Positions 1 through 8,366 are shown, counted from the first letter of the stretch. The stretch: DNA of 37,455 bases from an uncultured Prevotellaceae bacterium (GCA_900313235.1 OMQN01000039.1:1-37455); one strand, 5' to 3'. Program-made: numbers and translations. The notes: a model not told the origin generated them from the sequence alone.

Positions 1-265
1 CGTGAGCCGCGACCTGAAAGTCAACGAATGGAGTGACGACCAGGCTGCCAAGATCCGTGAAATTATCGGCGCTGAATTCAAAGTAGAAGGTGATCTCCGT
101 AGCGAGATCCAGTTGAACATCAAGCGACTGATGGATATTGGTTGCTATCGTGGAGTCCGTCATCGTAACGGTCTGCCTGTACGTGGTCAGAGCACTAAGA
201 ATAATGCTCGTACACGTAAGGGTAAGAAGAAGACTGTTGCTAACAAGAAGAAGGCCACGAAGTAA
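1..265 (+). CDS. rpsM: 30S ribosomal protein S13, C-terminal part (cut by window edge)
   Basis: The reading frame is open from the first bases and ends at 265; the N-terminal third lies outside the window. The visible 87 residues match the C-terminal half of S13 of Bacteroidales: a helical region, the conserved [17 protein letters not shown] stretch, then a lysine/arginine-rich tail. S13 sits in the head of the small subunit and contacts 16S rRNA and the P-site tRNA. The gene is followed by rpsK, the usual order in the alpha operon. The GTG at position 2 is an internal valine codon, not a start. Confidence 0.97.
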   Translation, partial: VSRDLKVNEWSDDQAAKIREIIGAEFKVEGDLRSEIQLNIKRLMDIGCYRGVRHRNGLPVRGQSTKNNARTRKGKKKTVANKKKATK

Positions 266-296
266 GTTTAAAGTTTAAGGTTTAAAGTTTAAAGTT
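264..296. repeat. Heptamer array, word AGTTTAA, five units
   Basis: The core GTTTA recurs at 266, 273, 280, 287 and 294, an exact 7-bp period. The array begins at the rpsM stop codon and runs to the ATG of rpsK, so it makes up the whole rpsM-rpsK spacer. It is one of eleven 7-bp arrays in the window. Confidence 0.9.
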
Positions 297-686
297 ATGG
301 CAAAGAAAACAGTCACTTCAAAGAAGCGTAACGTGAAGGTAACAGCTATCGGCCAGCTTCACGTACATAGCTCATTTAATAATATTATCGTGTCGCTTGC
401 CAACGATGAGGGTCAGATCATTTCTTGGTCTTCTGCTGGTAAGATGGGTTTCCGTGGTTCTAAGAAGAACACTCCTTATGCTGCCCAGATGGCCGCTGAG
501 GATTGCGCTAAGGTCGCTTTCGACCTGGGTCTGCGCAAGGTAAAGGCATACGTAAAGGGTCCCGGTAACGGTCGTGAGTCAGCTATCCGTGCCGTACATG
601 GTGCAGGTATCGAGGTCGTTGAGATCGTTGACGTTACACCACTGCCACACAATGGCTGCCGTCCCCCGAAGCGTCGTCGCGTATAA
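297..686 (+). CDS. rpsK: 30S ribosomal protein S11
   Basis: A complete 129-residue S11, the usual length for Bacteroidales. It shows the signature regions NNIIVSLAN near the N-terminus, the central [19 protein letters not shown], and the basic C-terminus [16 protein letters not shown]11 lies on the platform of the small subunit and helps form the mRNA exit region. It starts with ATG directly after a heptamer array and is followed by rpsD. Unlike its two downstream neighbours it is undamaged. Confidence 0.98.
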   Translation: MAKKTVTSKKRNVKVTAIGQLHVHSSFNNIIVSLANDEGQIISWSSAGKMGFRGSKKNTPYAAQMAAEDCAKVAFDLGLRKVKAYVKGPGNGRESAIRAVHGAGIEVVEIVDVTPLPHNGCRPPKRRRV

Positions 687-700
687 TAATTGGACGCTTC

Positions 701-728
701 AACGTAATAACGATATAACGTAATAACG
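701..728. repeat. Octamer array, word AACGTAAT, four units
   Basis: AACG recurs at 701, 709, 717 and 725, an exact 8-bp period. It lies in the rpsK-rpsD spacer. The same word in reverse complement forms the second octamer array at 5432-5463. Confidence 0.85.
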
Positions 729-746
729 AAACTTTTTTTATAGATT

Positions 747-1290
747 ATGGCAAGATATATTGGACCGAAATCAAAAATTGCCCGCCGATTTGGAGAAGCC
801 ATCTTCGGCCCGGACAAAGTTTTGTCTAGGATTGGCAGAGAAGCAGAAGGCCAAGTACACCTATGGTGTTCTTGAGCGCCAGTTCCGTAACCTGTTTGAG
901 AAGGCCGCTAAGGCTGAGGGTATCACCGGTGAGGTGCTGCTCCAGTTGCTTGAGAGCCGCCTTGACAACGTAGTATACCGTCTGGGTATTGCTCCCACCC
1001 GCGCTGCTGCCCGTCAGCTCGTTGGTCACAAGCACATCACCGTTGATGGTAAGGTTGTCAACATTCCTTCTTTCCAGGTAAAGCCTGGTATGATTGTTGC
1101 CGTTCGCGAGAAGGCTAAGTCTCTTGAAGTCATTGAGGCTGCTTTGGCTGGTTTCAACCACTCTAAGTATCCTTGGATTGAGTGGGACGAGGCTCAGAAG
1201 GGTGGTAAGTTCCTCCACATGCCTGAGCGTGCCGACATTCCCGAGAACATTAAGGAACAGTCAATCGTTGAGTTGTACTCTAAGAACTAA
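747..1290 (+). pseudogene. rpsD: 30S ribosomal protein S4, frameshifted by an internal deletion
   Basis: The true start is ATG 747, giving [20 protein letters not shown] as expected for S4. After VLSR, near position 830, the frame changes. The rest ([20 protein letters not shown] to the stop at 1290) is intact in another frame. Compared with family knowledge, the segment holding the conserved NYPPGQHG motif and the linker after it, roughly 23 residues, is missing and the frame is shifted. The remaining RNA-binding S4 domain ([25 protein letters not shown]) is present. S4 is an essential primary 16S rRNA binder, so a real loss is unlikely unless another copy exists; an assembly deletion is the simplest reading. 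Confidence 0.9.
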
Positions 1291-1304
1291 AATCATTTAA
1301 ATTA

Positions 1305-2060
1305 ATGGCGATATTAGCATTTCAAAAACCTGATAAAGTCGTAATGTTGGAGGCTACGGACACTTCTTTCATCACTTGAGGGTTATGCCATCAACACCAT
1401 CCGCATTGCCGGTGTTGAGCATGAGTTCTCTTCAGTACCTGGTGTAAAGGAAGATGTTACCAACATTATCTTGAACCTGAAGCAAGTTAGGTTCAAGCAA
1501 GTTGTGGAAGAATTCGAGAACGAGAAAGTCTCCATCACTGTCGAGAATTCTACCGAGTTTAAAGCCGGTGATATAGGCAAGTATCTGACTGGATTTGAAG
1601 TGTTAAATCCCGATTTGGTGATTTGTCATTTAGATTCCAAAGCTTCGATGCAGATTGACTCGTGCTGGAGGTGACTACGGATGGTTCCATTCACCCGAAG
1701 GAAGCTCTGAAAGAGGCTGCCAAAATCCTCATCTACCACTTCATGCTCTTCTCAGACGAGAAGATTACCCTGGAGAACAATGATGTCGAGGGCAACCAGG
1801 AGTTTGACGAGGAAGTACTGCACATGCGCCAGTTGCTGAAGACCAAGTTGGTAGACATGAACCTCTCTGTTCGTGCCCTCAACTGTCTGAAGGCTGCTGA
1901 TGTAGAGACCCTTGGTGATCTCGTTCAGTACAACAAGACCGACCTCCTTAAGTTCCGCAACTTCGGTAAGAAATCGCTCACTGAGCTTGATGATTTGCTC
2001 GAGAGTCTGAATCTGTCGTTTGGAACTGATATTTCAAAGTACAAACTGGACAAAGAGTAA
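1305..2060 (+). pseudogene. rpoA: RNA polymerase alpha subunit, two internal frameshifting deletions
   Basis: ATG 1305 begins [20 protein letters not shown], the normal Bacteroidales alpha start. At about 1364/1365 the frame breaks; [13 protein letters not shown] then resumes in a second frame, so the conserved block carrying GITxGNALRR is lost. That second frame runs to about 1661, after KASMQID. A third frame resumes at [15 protein letters not shown] and runs to 2060. About 55 residues are missing at the second junction. The C-terminal domain ([20 protein letters not shown] and the [10 protein letters not shown] helix), which contacts UP elements and activators, is intact. Alpha is essential for polymerase assembly and its dimerisation domain is what is damaged, so an assembly fault is more likely than a natural pseudogene. 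Confidence 0.92.
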
Positions 2061-2087
2061 TTGACAATTGAGAATTGACAATTCATT
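2060..2087. repeat. Heptamer array, word ATTGACA, four units
   Basis: ATTGACA, ATTGAGA, ATTGACA and ATTCATT follow each other with a 7-bp period, starting at the last base of the rpoA stop codon. It fills the first half of the rpoA-rplQ spacer. Confidence 0.8.
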
Positions 2088-2114
2088 ACTGTCCACAAAA
2101 GAAACAAGTAAAAA

Positions 2115-2627
2115 ATGAGACACGGAAAGAAATTCAATCATCTGGGCCGTACTGCTGACCACCGCCGTGCCATGCTTGCCAACATGGCCATCTCGCTGAT
2201 CATGCACAAAAGAATCACTACGACCCTCGCCAAGGCAAAGGCACTCAAGAAATATGTTGAGCCGCTCATCACGCGCTCTAAGGACGATAGCACCAACAGC
2301 CGTCGTGTAGTATTCAGCTACCTCCAGAATAAGGAGGCTCTGAAGGAGCTCTTCGGAGCTGTAGCACAGAAGGTTGGCGACCGTCCCGGTGGTTACACCC
2401 GCATCATCAAGCTCGGCTTCCGCCAGGGCGACGCTGCAGAGAAGGCTTTCATCGAGCTCGTTGACTTCGACGAGAACATGCTCAAGACCGCTAAGGCTGA
2501 GAAGAAGACTCGTCGTTCACGCAAGTCTGCTCCTAAGGCCGAGGCTGCTAAGGCTGCTGCTCCCGCAGTAGAGGAGGCTCCTAAGGCTGCTGAGGCACCT
2601 GCTGCTGAAGAGGCTAAGGCTGAGTAA
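2115..2627 (+). CDS. rplQ: 50S ribosomal protein L17 with Ala/Glu-rich tail
   Basis: 170 residues. The N-terminal 120 or so are a canonical L17: [20 protein letters not shown], then [18 protein letters not shown] and [21 protein letters not shown]17 sits near the peptide exit tunnel of the large subunit. The last 45 residues are a low-complexity extension of alanine, glutamate, lysine and proline, as in other Bacteroidetes L17 proteins and absent from the short E. coli form. It is the last gene of the operon and is followed by a strong hairpin terminator. The start ATG follows an A-rich stretch, which is typical of translation signals in this phylum. Confidence 0.97.
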   Translation: MRHGKKFNHLGRTADHRRAMLANMAISLIMHKRITTTLAKAKALKKYVEPLITRSKDDSTNSRRVVFSYLQNKEALKELFGAVAQKVGDRPGGYTRIIKLGFRQGDAAEKAFIELVDFDENMLKTAKAEKKTRRSRKSAPKAEAAKAAAPAVEEAPKAAEAPAAEEAKAE

Positions 2628-2635
2628 TATTTCGA

Positions 2636-3499
2636 TTGAACTCTATACTGATAGGGGATTTCCTAATAAAATTTCGGGAAATCCCCTATTATTGTTTCTT
2701 TTTAGCCCTACTGCTTTCCAGTTGTGGAACATATACAGGTCAGGGTGCCTATGTGGGCGCACAGTTTGGAACCATCCTGGGTTCTGCAGTAGGCGGCCTC
2801 TCTGGCGGATGGCGAGGCAGTGACGCCGGTGCTATCATTGGCATGGCCGGTGGTGCCGCTATCGGTGCTGCTATCGGTGCTGCCGCAGACCAGCGTGAGG
2901 CTGATCGCTACGAAGACTATCGTCGTGAGCGTGCCGCCCGTCGTCACGACCGCGATGCTGTCACCCCTCCACCTGCTGACGACTCAGGCTACGACAGCAG
3001 CAACAGTGGTGACGACCGCGTAGACTTCGGCATCTCCGGACCTACTGACGAACAGGCGGCTACTGTCTCCGTAGGGCCGACGGGTAAACCGTCGGACACC
3101 GTGTCTGGCAAGAAGACCGTCTCAGTCTCTGACCTGCAGCGCATGCGCCCTGCTATAGAGTTGCGTAACATCCGCATTGACGGTGTTCGTCAGGAGGGCG
3201 TCATCCATGCCGGTGAACAGTGTAGGGTAGTCTTTGAGATTATGAACCGTTCCAACTACACGCTCCATGATGTCCAGCCGCTGGTCAACGAGTTGACGGG
3301 AAATAAGCACCTGCATGTCTCGCCCAATCTGCATATCGAGAGTATTGCCCCTGGCACTGGCGTGCGCTATACTGCTACCGTGCTGGCCGATAAACGACTG
3401 AAGGACGGCCAAGCCGTCCTCCGTGTCGCTGTTGCTCATCATGATCGTGAGCAAGAGTCGCTAACCCGTCAGTTCACCTTTGTGACCCGTCGTAAGTAG
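2636..3499 (+). CDS. Glycine-zipper outer-surface lipoprotein, unknown function
   Basis: The frame opens at TTG 2636 (287 residues). A short basic stretch and a hydrophobic core end in the lipobox LLSSC (Cys30 if TTG is the start), so a lipid-anchored envelope protein is likely. Next comes a glycine-zipper segment (GTILGSAVGGLSGGWRGSD, then GMAGGAAIGAAIGAAADQ), which usually packs against or inserts into membrane, and a charged Arg/Asp linker. The C-terminal 115 residues look like a beta-sandwich beginning IELRNIRIDGVRQEGVIHAG. No ATG lies between the rplQ terminator and the lipobox, and the first codons overlap that terminator, so the start is uncertain. It converges on ispG with a 2-bp gap. 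Precise function not recognised. Confidence 0.75.
   Translation: MNSILIGDFLIKFREIPYYCFFLALLLSSCGTYTGQGAYVGAQFGTILGSAVGGLSGGWRGSDAGAIIGMAGGAAIGAAIGAAADQREADRYEDYRRERAARRHDRDAVTPPPADDSGYDSSNSGDDRVDFGISGPTDEQAATVSVGPTGKPSDTVSGKKTVSVSDLQRMRPAIELRNIRIDGVRQEGVIHAGEQCRVVFEIMNRSNYTLHDVQPLVNELTGNKHLHVSPNLHIESIAPGTGVRYTATVLADKRLKDGQAVLRVAVAHHDREQESLTRQFTFVTRRK
2651..2700 (+). terminator. Rho-independent terminator of the ribosomal operon
   Basis: A perfect 13-bp stem pairs 2651-2663 with 2677-2689 around a 13-nt loop and is followed by a T-rich run to 2699. It lies 23 bases after the rplQ stop. It also overlaps the 5' end of the next open frame. Confidence 0.85.
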
Positions 3500-3501
3500 C
3501 G

Positions 3502-4929
3502 TTATTTCTTCTGTGCCATGTCGCTGTTGATTAGCTCCAGCAGTTTCTCAACAGCTTGCTCCTCAGGTATGTTCTTCTCGACACATACCTTTTGTTTATA
3601 GAGGCTAATCTTGCCACGACCAGCACCCACATAGCCGTAGTCTGCATCAGCCATCTCTCCGGGACCATTGACGATACAGCCCATGATGCCAATCTTCAGC
3701 CCTGTCAGATGACTGGTGGCCTTTTTTATCTTGGCAATGGTCTCCTGCAGGTTGTACAGCGTGCGTCCGCAGCCAGGACACGAGATATACTCCGTCTTGG
3801 TAAACTTGATGCGGGCCGCCTGGAGGATGGCGTCGGCCAATGATTGTAGCTTTTGGCTATTAGCTATTTGCTCTTGGCTTGCTAAAGGCTGTCTGCTAAC
3901 TGCTATCTGCAATTTTGTGGCTTTACGATCGATGAGTAGGGCGCCGACGGACATGGCAGCTGTCAGCTGCAGTGTTTCCCAGTCTTCGCGGGCGAACTGC
4001 GAAGCACTGTCTAAATTCAGCGTAATGGTGTCGTCCTTGATGCTGGCTTCGGCTTGGGCACGCAGACGCGTGCATTCGGGTATCAGTTCCACCAGTTTGC
4101 GGGCTACAGGAATCTCACATTCCGGCTCCTCAGAGAGCGATACACGGATGGTGTCGCCAATGCCTTCAGTGAGCAGGGCGCCAATACCTACGGCACTCTT
4201 GATGCGGCCGTCCTCACCCTCGCCGGCCTCTGTGACACCCAGGTGTAAGGGATAGTGCATGTCTTCCTGATCCATCGTCTTCACCAACAAGCGTACGGTA
4301 GTCACCATGACAACCGTGTTGCTGGCCTTGATGCTGATGACCACGTCGTTGAAGTTCTCACGACGGAAGATGCGCAGAAACTCCATGCAACTCTCTACGA
4401 TGCCCTCTGGTGTGTCGCCATAGCGCGACATGATGCGGTCAGACAATGAACCGTGGTTAACACCAATGCGCACGGCAGTGTGGTACTCTTTACAGATGTT
4501 GATAAACGGCACCAGCTTCGCCTCAATCTTCTTCAACTCCTCCTGATACTCCTCGTCGGTATATTCCAGGTGCTTGAAGGTGCGGCCGGGGTCTACATAG
4601 TTGCCAGGGTTGATGCGAACTTTCTCGCAGTATTGTGCGGCAACATCTGCCGTGTGGGCGGTAAAGTGCACGTCGGCCACCAGCGGCTGGTGATAGCCGT
4701 CAGCCTTCAGACGAGCAGAGATGTTCTTCATGTTCTCTGCCTCACGGGTGCCCTGTGTGGTGAAACGTACCAGTTCGCCACCAGCATCAATGATGCGCTT
4801 GGCCTGAGCCACGCTGGCCTCAGTGTCGTTGGTGTCAGTGGTAGCCATCGACTGGATGCGGATGGGGTTGTCGCCACCGATGGCAATGTTGCCCACATGG
4901 GCCACACTACTAATTCGTCTTGTACTCAT
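3502..4929 (-). CDS. ispG: 4-hydroxy-3-methylbut-2-en-1-yl diphosphate synthase (flavodoxin)
   Basis: 475 residues. IspG makes HMBPP from methylerythritol cyclodiphosphate, the sixth step of the MEP isoprenoid pathway, using a [4Fe-4S] cluster. The N-terminal TIM barrel has QSMATTDTNDTEASVAQ and VADVHFT. The cluster ligands are visible as CPGCGRT (Cys384, Cys387) and GIMGCIVNGPGE (Cys418). Between barrel and cluster domain, residues 280-380 are longer than in E. coli IspG but shorter than the large insertion I recall for Bacteroides, plant and chlamydial enzymes. Residues 340-361 in this insert are encoded by a heptamer array. The start overlaps the purE 3' end by 20 bp, so the two are probably co-transcribed. 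Confidence 0.95.
   Translation of the reverse strand: MSTRRISSVAHVGNIAIGGDNPIRIQSMATTDTNDTEASVAQAKRIIDAGGELVRFTTQGTREAENMKNISARLKADGYHQPLVADVHFTAHTADVAAQYCEKVRINPGNYVDPGRTFKHLEYTDEEYQEELKKIEAKLVPFINICKEYHTAVRIGVNHGSLSDRIMSRYGDTPEGIVESCMEFLRIFRRENFNDVVISIKASNTVVMVTTVRLLVKTMDQEDMHYPLHLGVTEAGEGEDGRIKSAVGIGALLTEGIGDTIRVSLSEEPECEIPVARKLVELIPECTRLRAQAEASIKDDTITLNLDSASQFAREDWETLQLTAAMSVGALLIDRKATKLQIAVSRQPLASQEQIANSQKLQSLADAILQAARIKFTKTEYISCPGCGRTLYNLQETIAKIKKATSHLTGLKIGIMGCIVNGPGEMADADYGYVGAGRGKISLYKQKVCVEKNIPEEQAVEKLLELINSDMAQKK
3849..3911. repeat. Heptamer array inside ispG, word TTGGCTA/TTAGCTA, ten units
   Basis: GCT recurs at 3849, 3856, 3863, 3870 and 3877; after a 4-bp slip it recurs at 3881, 3888, 3895, 3902 and (as GCA) 3909. 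The array is in frame with ispG and encodes about residues 340-361, a polar Gln/Ser/Ala-rich loop. Confidence 0.8.
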
Positions 4930-5416
4930 ACTGCACCTCCGCTAAGTCCTTGTTGGCCTTCTCAATCTTTGCCCTCAGCCCTTGCTTGTAGTCAGCCAGA
5001 CGCTGGGCGATACCCTCGTCGCTGAGAGCCAGCATCTCGCAAGCCAGGATGGCGGCATTCTGGGCGCCGTTGACACCTACCGTAGCTACGGGAATTCCCG
5101 GTGGCATCTGGATGATAGAGAGCATGGCGTCAAGACCGTCGAGCATGCCCTTGATGGGGACGCCGATGACGGGTAGGGTGGTGCTGGCGGCGATGACGCC
5201 AGGCAGTGCTGCCGCCATGCCTGCTGCGGCGATAATCACTTTCAGCCCACGCTCCTTGGCACCTTTGGCAAAGTCTTCTACTGCGTCAGGTGTGCGGTGT
5301 GCAGAGAGTGCGTTGACCTCAAACGGAACCTGCATCTCGTTGAGGAGGTTGCAGGCTTTCTCCATAACGGGCAAATCAGAAGTGCTGCCCATGATAATGC
5401 TGACAATTGGTTTCAT
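4910..5416 (-). CDS. purE: N5-carboxyaminoimidazole ribonucleotide mutase, PurE class I
   Basis: 168 residues, normal for the class I enzyme. PurE moves the carboxyl group of N5-CAIR to C4 to give CAIR in de novo purine synthesis. The conserved substrate-binding segments are visible: MGSTSDLPVM near the N-terminus, SAHRTPD around residue 40, AGMAAALPGV, and GVPIKGMLDGLDAMLSIIQM. It overlaps ispG by 20 bp downstream and lies after the PAP2-like gene, with an octamer array in that spacer. The order rpoN, membrane protein, purE, ispG is familiar from Bacteroidales (recollection). Confidence 0.96.
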   Translation of the reverse strand: MKPIVSIIMGSTSDLPVMEKACNLLNEMQVPFEVNALSAHRTPDAVEDFAKGAKERGLKVIIAAAGMAAALPGVIAASTTLPVIGVPIKGMLDGLDAMLSIIQMPPGIPVATVGVNGAQNAAILACEMLALSDEGIAQRLADYKQGLRAKIEKANKDLAEVQYEYKTN

Positions 5417-5431
5417 ATCTTCTATTTTTTT

Positions 5432-5463
5432 CGTTATTACGTTATGACGATGTTACGTTATTC
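5432..5463. repeat. Octamer array, word CGTTATTA, four units
   Basis: CG recurs at 5432, 5440, 5448 and 5456 with an 8-bp period. The word is the reverse complement of the array at 701-728. It fills the gap between the PAP2-like gene and purE and touches the stop codon of the former. Confidence 0.85.
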
Positions 5464-6082
5464 ATAGGAACAGAATAGCTATGGCTGCGCAGAGGAACCC
5501 TATCCAGAAGCCACCCACCACCTGTCCCAGCGAGTGCTGGCGCAGAATCATGCGACTGGTGCCTACCATGCCGCCAATGATGAATACCAGGCAGAGCCAC
5601 CAGACAGGGTTGAAGCCCAGGTATTCGGCAAAGGCAAACAGCGCTCCTGCCACGCCACCGATGGCAGCGGTATGTGTCGATATCTTCCACCATACGTTGA
5701 TGAGTGCACAGACAATCTGTACCAGTAGTCCTGCTACCACGATGGCACCCATGAAGTGAGGCATGTGCATCCTGTCCATCACATAGACACAGGTGAAGTA
5801 GCTGAGGATGGAGATGACGTATGGCACCATGCGCCTTTCGCGGTGACCCAGTTCTATGAGGTTCCATCCCTGATAGTGGCGGTACAGACGAATCATGACC
5901 GTCGGCAACAGGATGGTAAACATGTAGGCCATGATGAGCACCTGTAGCTTATAGGACCACGGGAAGATGCTCAGATAGCTGAACGAGAACAGTGCTACCA
6001 GTCCGATAAAAGGCAGGTAGAAAGGGGTGAATAGCATGCTCATGACGCGTGCTGCCAATATGATTTGTTTTTCTCGGTTCAT
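5462..6082 (-). CDS. PAP2-superfamily-like integral membrane protein
   Basis: 206 residues with about six hydrophobic segments. The layout follows membrane PAP2 lipid phosphatases. ISTH (134-137) stands where PSGH is expected, and SRMILRQHSLGQ (176-187) stands for the SRxxxxxHxxxD motif. The histidines are kept (His137, His183), but the final acidic residue is Gln187. The family removes phosphate from lipid phosphates such as undecaprenyl or phosphatidylglycerol phosphates; the altered motifs leave activity open. It is encoded 52 bp after rpoN in the leftward cluster, separated by a heptamer array. A structural or regulatory membrane role is the alternative. Confidence 0.75.
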   Translation of the reverse strand: MNREKQIILAARVMSMLFTPFYLPFIGLVALFSFSYLSIFPWSYKLQVLIMAYMFTILLPTVMIRLYRHYQGWNLIELGHRERRMVPYVISILSYFTCVYVMDRMHMPHFMGAIVVAGLLVQIVCALINVWWKISTHTAAIGGVAGALFAFAEYLGFNPVWWLCLVFIIGGMVGTSRMILRQHSLGQVVGGFWIGFLCAAIAILFL

Positions 6083-6104
6083 TTCTCTCTCAACTCTCTT
6101 TCTT

Positions 6105-6136
6105 AACTCTTAACTCTCAACTCTTAACTCTCAACT
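6105..6136. repeat. Heptamer array, word TTAACTC/TCAACTC, five units
   Basis: AACT recurs at 6105, 6112, 6119, 6126 and 6133. A lone related unit lies at 6092. The array spans the rpoN stop codon (6135-6137) and much of the spacer before the PAP2-like gene. Confidence 0.88.
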
Positions 6137-7625
6137 ACTTACGTAGTCGCGCCACAGGTATCCCCATCTGTTCGCGGTATTTGGCTACCGTGCGGCGTGC
6201 TATGGGATAGCCCTTCTCCGCCAGCAAGTCTTTCAGCGTGTCGTCGCTCAGCGGTTTGCGCTTGTCCTCTGCGGCGATGATTTCGCGCAGTGCAATCTTG
6301 ATTTCCCTCGTCGACAGTTCCTCGCCTTCTGCCGTCTTGTAGCCGTCGCTGAAGAAGTAGCGCAAAGGAAATGTTCCCCAGCGGGTCTGTGCATATTTCG
6401 AGTTTGACACACGCGATACGGTGCTCAGCGCCAGTCCCGTCTTCTCAGCGATGTCTTTCAGAATCATGGGACGTAGCGAAGCCTCGTCGCCATCTTCAAA
6501 GAAGCGGTGCTGCCACTGGATGATGGCACGCATGGTGGTGGTCAGCGTGTTGCGGCGTACGCGGATGGCCTCGATGAAGCCCTGTGCGGCTTCTACCTTT
6601 TTCTTTGTATAGAGCAGTGCCTCCTTCATCTGGCGACTCATGTTCTCCTTGTTCGTCTGGTATTCGTTGAGGGTGTCGGTGAACGACTGCGATACATGCA
6701 ACTCCGGGATGTCCCCCGTGTTGAGGGCAAACGTCACTGTCCCATCATCCTGCGTGTCCACGATGAAGTCGGGTGTAATCTGCTGGATGCTATGTCCCAT
6801 CACCTCGCCCATGGCCGTTCCCGGCTTGGGGTTAAGCTTGCGCAGTTCCTTGATGAGCGTCTCGTTCTGCAGGTCGGTCAGTTTCAGCACCTGCTGCAAC
6901 CGGTTCCAGTGCTTCTTGGTAAACAGTTCGAAGTAGTCTTCTATCGTTCGCTGCATCAACTCTTTCAGATGCGACGGCTCGCGACGCTCTATCTGTAGCA
7001 GCAGACACTCCTGTAGTGTGCGGGCACCAATGCCGGCAGGGTCGAAGTCCTGCAACTTCAGCAGCACCTGTTCGATTTCCTGTTCAGAGACATCAATGTT
7101 ATGATAGATGGCCAACTCGTCGGCAATGCTGTGCAGTGGTTTGCGCAGCAGTCCGTCCTCGTCCAGCGACCCTATGAGGTATTCCATGATGTTACGCTCT
7201 TCTTCCGTGAGGTCGAAGAGGTTCATCTGCTCTATCAGTTGGTCGTAGAACGACTGCGACTGTCCGTAGACGATGTCTTCGCGCTCCTCCTGGTTCGACA
7301 TGCCCCCCTGATAGACGGGCAACTCCTCGTCGTCGCGTCCCAGTGACTGCAGTGCCTCGTCGAGTGCCGACTGGCGCTCCTCTTGTTCGTAGCTCTCTTC
7401 TGCGTTGTCTGTGCTGTCGGTATTCTCTGGTGTATTCTGATATTCCGGTTCCTCTGTTGATGGCTCCAGGGCGGGGTTGTCGTCCATCTCCGCTGTAATG
7501 CGCTCCATGAGTTGCGTGACGGGCAACTCAATCAGTTGCGCTTGCAACAGTTGCTGCTGCGTAATGCTCTGCGCCAGTTTCTGTTGCTGTGTCAGTCGTT
7601 GTTCCTGTATCTGCTCCTGTGCCAT
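6135..7625 (-). CDS. rpoN: RNA polymerase sigma-54 factor
   Basis: 496 residues with the sigma-54 architecture. The N-terminal region I is glutamine/leucine-rich (QQKLAQSITQQQLLQAQ), the part that contacts bacterial enhancer-binding ATPases. An acidic region II spans about residues 55-115. The core-binding domain contains LDEDGLLRKPL and DFDPAGIGARTLQECLLLQI. The C-terminal helix-turn-helix has ALSTVSRVSNSKYAQT, and the RpoN box is ARRTVAKYRE near the end; it reads the -24 element. Sigma-54 directs promoters that need ATP-dependent activators. It begins 3 bp after the upstream gene, which indicates translational coupling. Confidence 0.97.
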   Translation of the reverse strand: MAQEQIQEQRLTQQQKLAQSITQQQLLQAQLIELPVTQLMERITAEMDDNPALEPSTEEPEYQNTPENTDSTDNAEESYEQEERQSALDEALQSLGRDDEELPVYQGGMSNQEEREDIVYGQSQSFYDQLIEQMNLFDLTEEERNIMEYLIGSLDEDGLLRKPLHSIADELAIYHNIDVSEQEIEQVLLKLQDFDPAGIGARTLQECLLLQIERREPSHLKELMQRTIEDYFELFTKKHWNRLQQVLKLTDLQNETLIKELRKLNPKPGTAMGEVMGHSIQQITPDFIVDTQDDGTVTFALNTGDIPELHVSQSFTDTLNEYQTNKENMSRQMKEALLYTKKKVEAAQGFIEAIRVRRNTLTTTMRAIIQWQHRFFEDGDEASLRPMILKDIAEKTGLALSTVSRVSNSKYAQTRWGTFPLRYFFSDGYKTAEGEELSTREIKIALREIIAAEDKRKPLSDDTLKDLLAEKGYPIARRTVAKYREQMGIPVARLRK

Positions 7626-7628
7626 GCG

Positions 7629-8276
7629 TTATTTGAAGTATTCTTTCAGCTGTTCGGCATACGAGGCAAGCTGGCGCGTGTCGATATTGCCGTAGCGCTT
7701 CCATATCTGCTGACAGGGCACCAGCAACGAACTGATGATGACCTCACGACGGTTCAGGTAGGGGTCGCATTGCTGGAAGGTCTCCAGCACGTCGACAACC
7801 AAGGAGGTGGGGATGTGCATCAGACTTGCCAGTTGTCTGACCTCCGGAGTCTCTGCCACCATGGTGATGGGTGTCAGTCGGAAGTACTGGTCGAGAATCA
7901 CTATCAGCATCACGGGGGTCAGTCGCTCATCCTCAGCAAGCGGACGGAAGTCACGCTCAAAGGTCTCTTCCACCTCTACCCCTTCGTAGAAGCCACCGCT
8001 ACTGTTGAATCCCATCATGTTGCGTAGCAGCTGTACGGCACGTGTCAGTCGCTTGGGGTTGCGACTGTATTCCTGCCAGATACGTTCTACGCGTGGGGTC
8101 TCCAAGTTGGCAATCTCACACATCCTGGCAAAAAGCTGCTGCGGAGCAATGTGCAGTTCAATGCTCAACTCCACCATCTGACGGCTGTACATAGGCTTCA
8201 CCCCTACGGGTTTCCGCAGGTATAACTGCATGAGTAGCAGCCAATAGTCGTCGTGCCATAACTGATTCTTAGCCAT
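7629..8276 (-). CDS. Conserved helical protein upstream of rpoN, unknown function
   Basis: 215 residues, mostly amphipathic helices, with no signal peptide or membrane segment, so probably cytosolic. It begins MAKNQLWHDDYWLLLMQLYL and contains PVGVKPMYSRQMVELSIELH followed by a region rich in leucine and arginine. I do not recognise a named domain. It is the first gene of the leftward cluster and ends 3 bp before rpoN, so it is probably co-translated with sigma-54 and may be linked to its use. A Bacteroidetes -7 box lies upstream at 8308-8315. Confidence 0.8.
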   Translation of the reverse strand: MAKNQLWHDDYWLLLMQLYLRKPVGVKPMYSRQMVELSIELHIAPQQLFARMCEIANLETPRVERIWQEYSRNPKRLTRAVQLLRNMMGFNSSGGFYEGVEVEETFERDFRPLAEDERLTPVMLIVILDQYFRLTPITMVAETPEVRQLASLMHIPTSLVVDVLETFQQCDPYLNRREVIISSLLVPCQQIWKRYGNIDTRQLASYAEQLKEYFK

Positions 8277-8307
8277 ATCTCTTTCGGTTTAGAAGCGCTT
8301 TTGTCTG

Positions 8308-8315
8308 CAAATATA
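8308..8315 (-). promoter_or_regulatory. -7 box of the rpoN-ispG cluster promoter
   Basis: On the minus strand this reads TATATTTG, matching the Bacteroidetes -7 consensus TAnnTTTG. It is about 32 bases ahead of the first gene's ATG. The -33 TTTG is weak. Confidence 0.6.
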
Positions 8316-8342
8316 CAACTTTTTTGTCAATAAAGCATGTCC

Positions 8343-8366
8343 TTTCGTTATTTTTTCGTATATTTG
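8343..8366 (+). promoter_or_regulatory. Promoter of the histidine phosphatase pair
   Basis: TATATTTG at 8359-8366 matches the -7 consensus. A TTTC near 8343 is a weak -33 candidate. The ATG at 8390 follows 23 bases later. It is divergent from the rpoN-cluster promoter. Confidence 0.6.
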
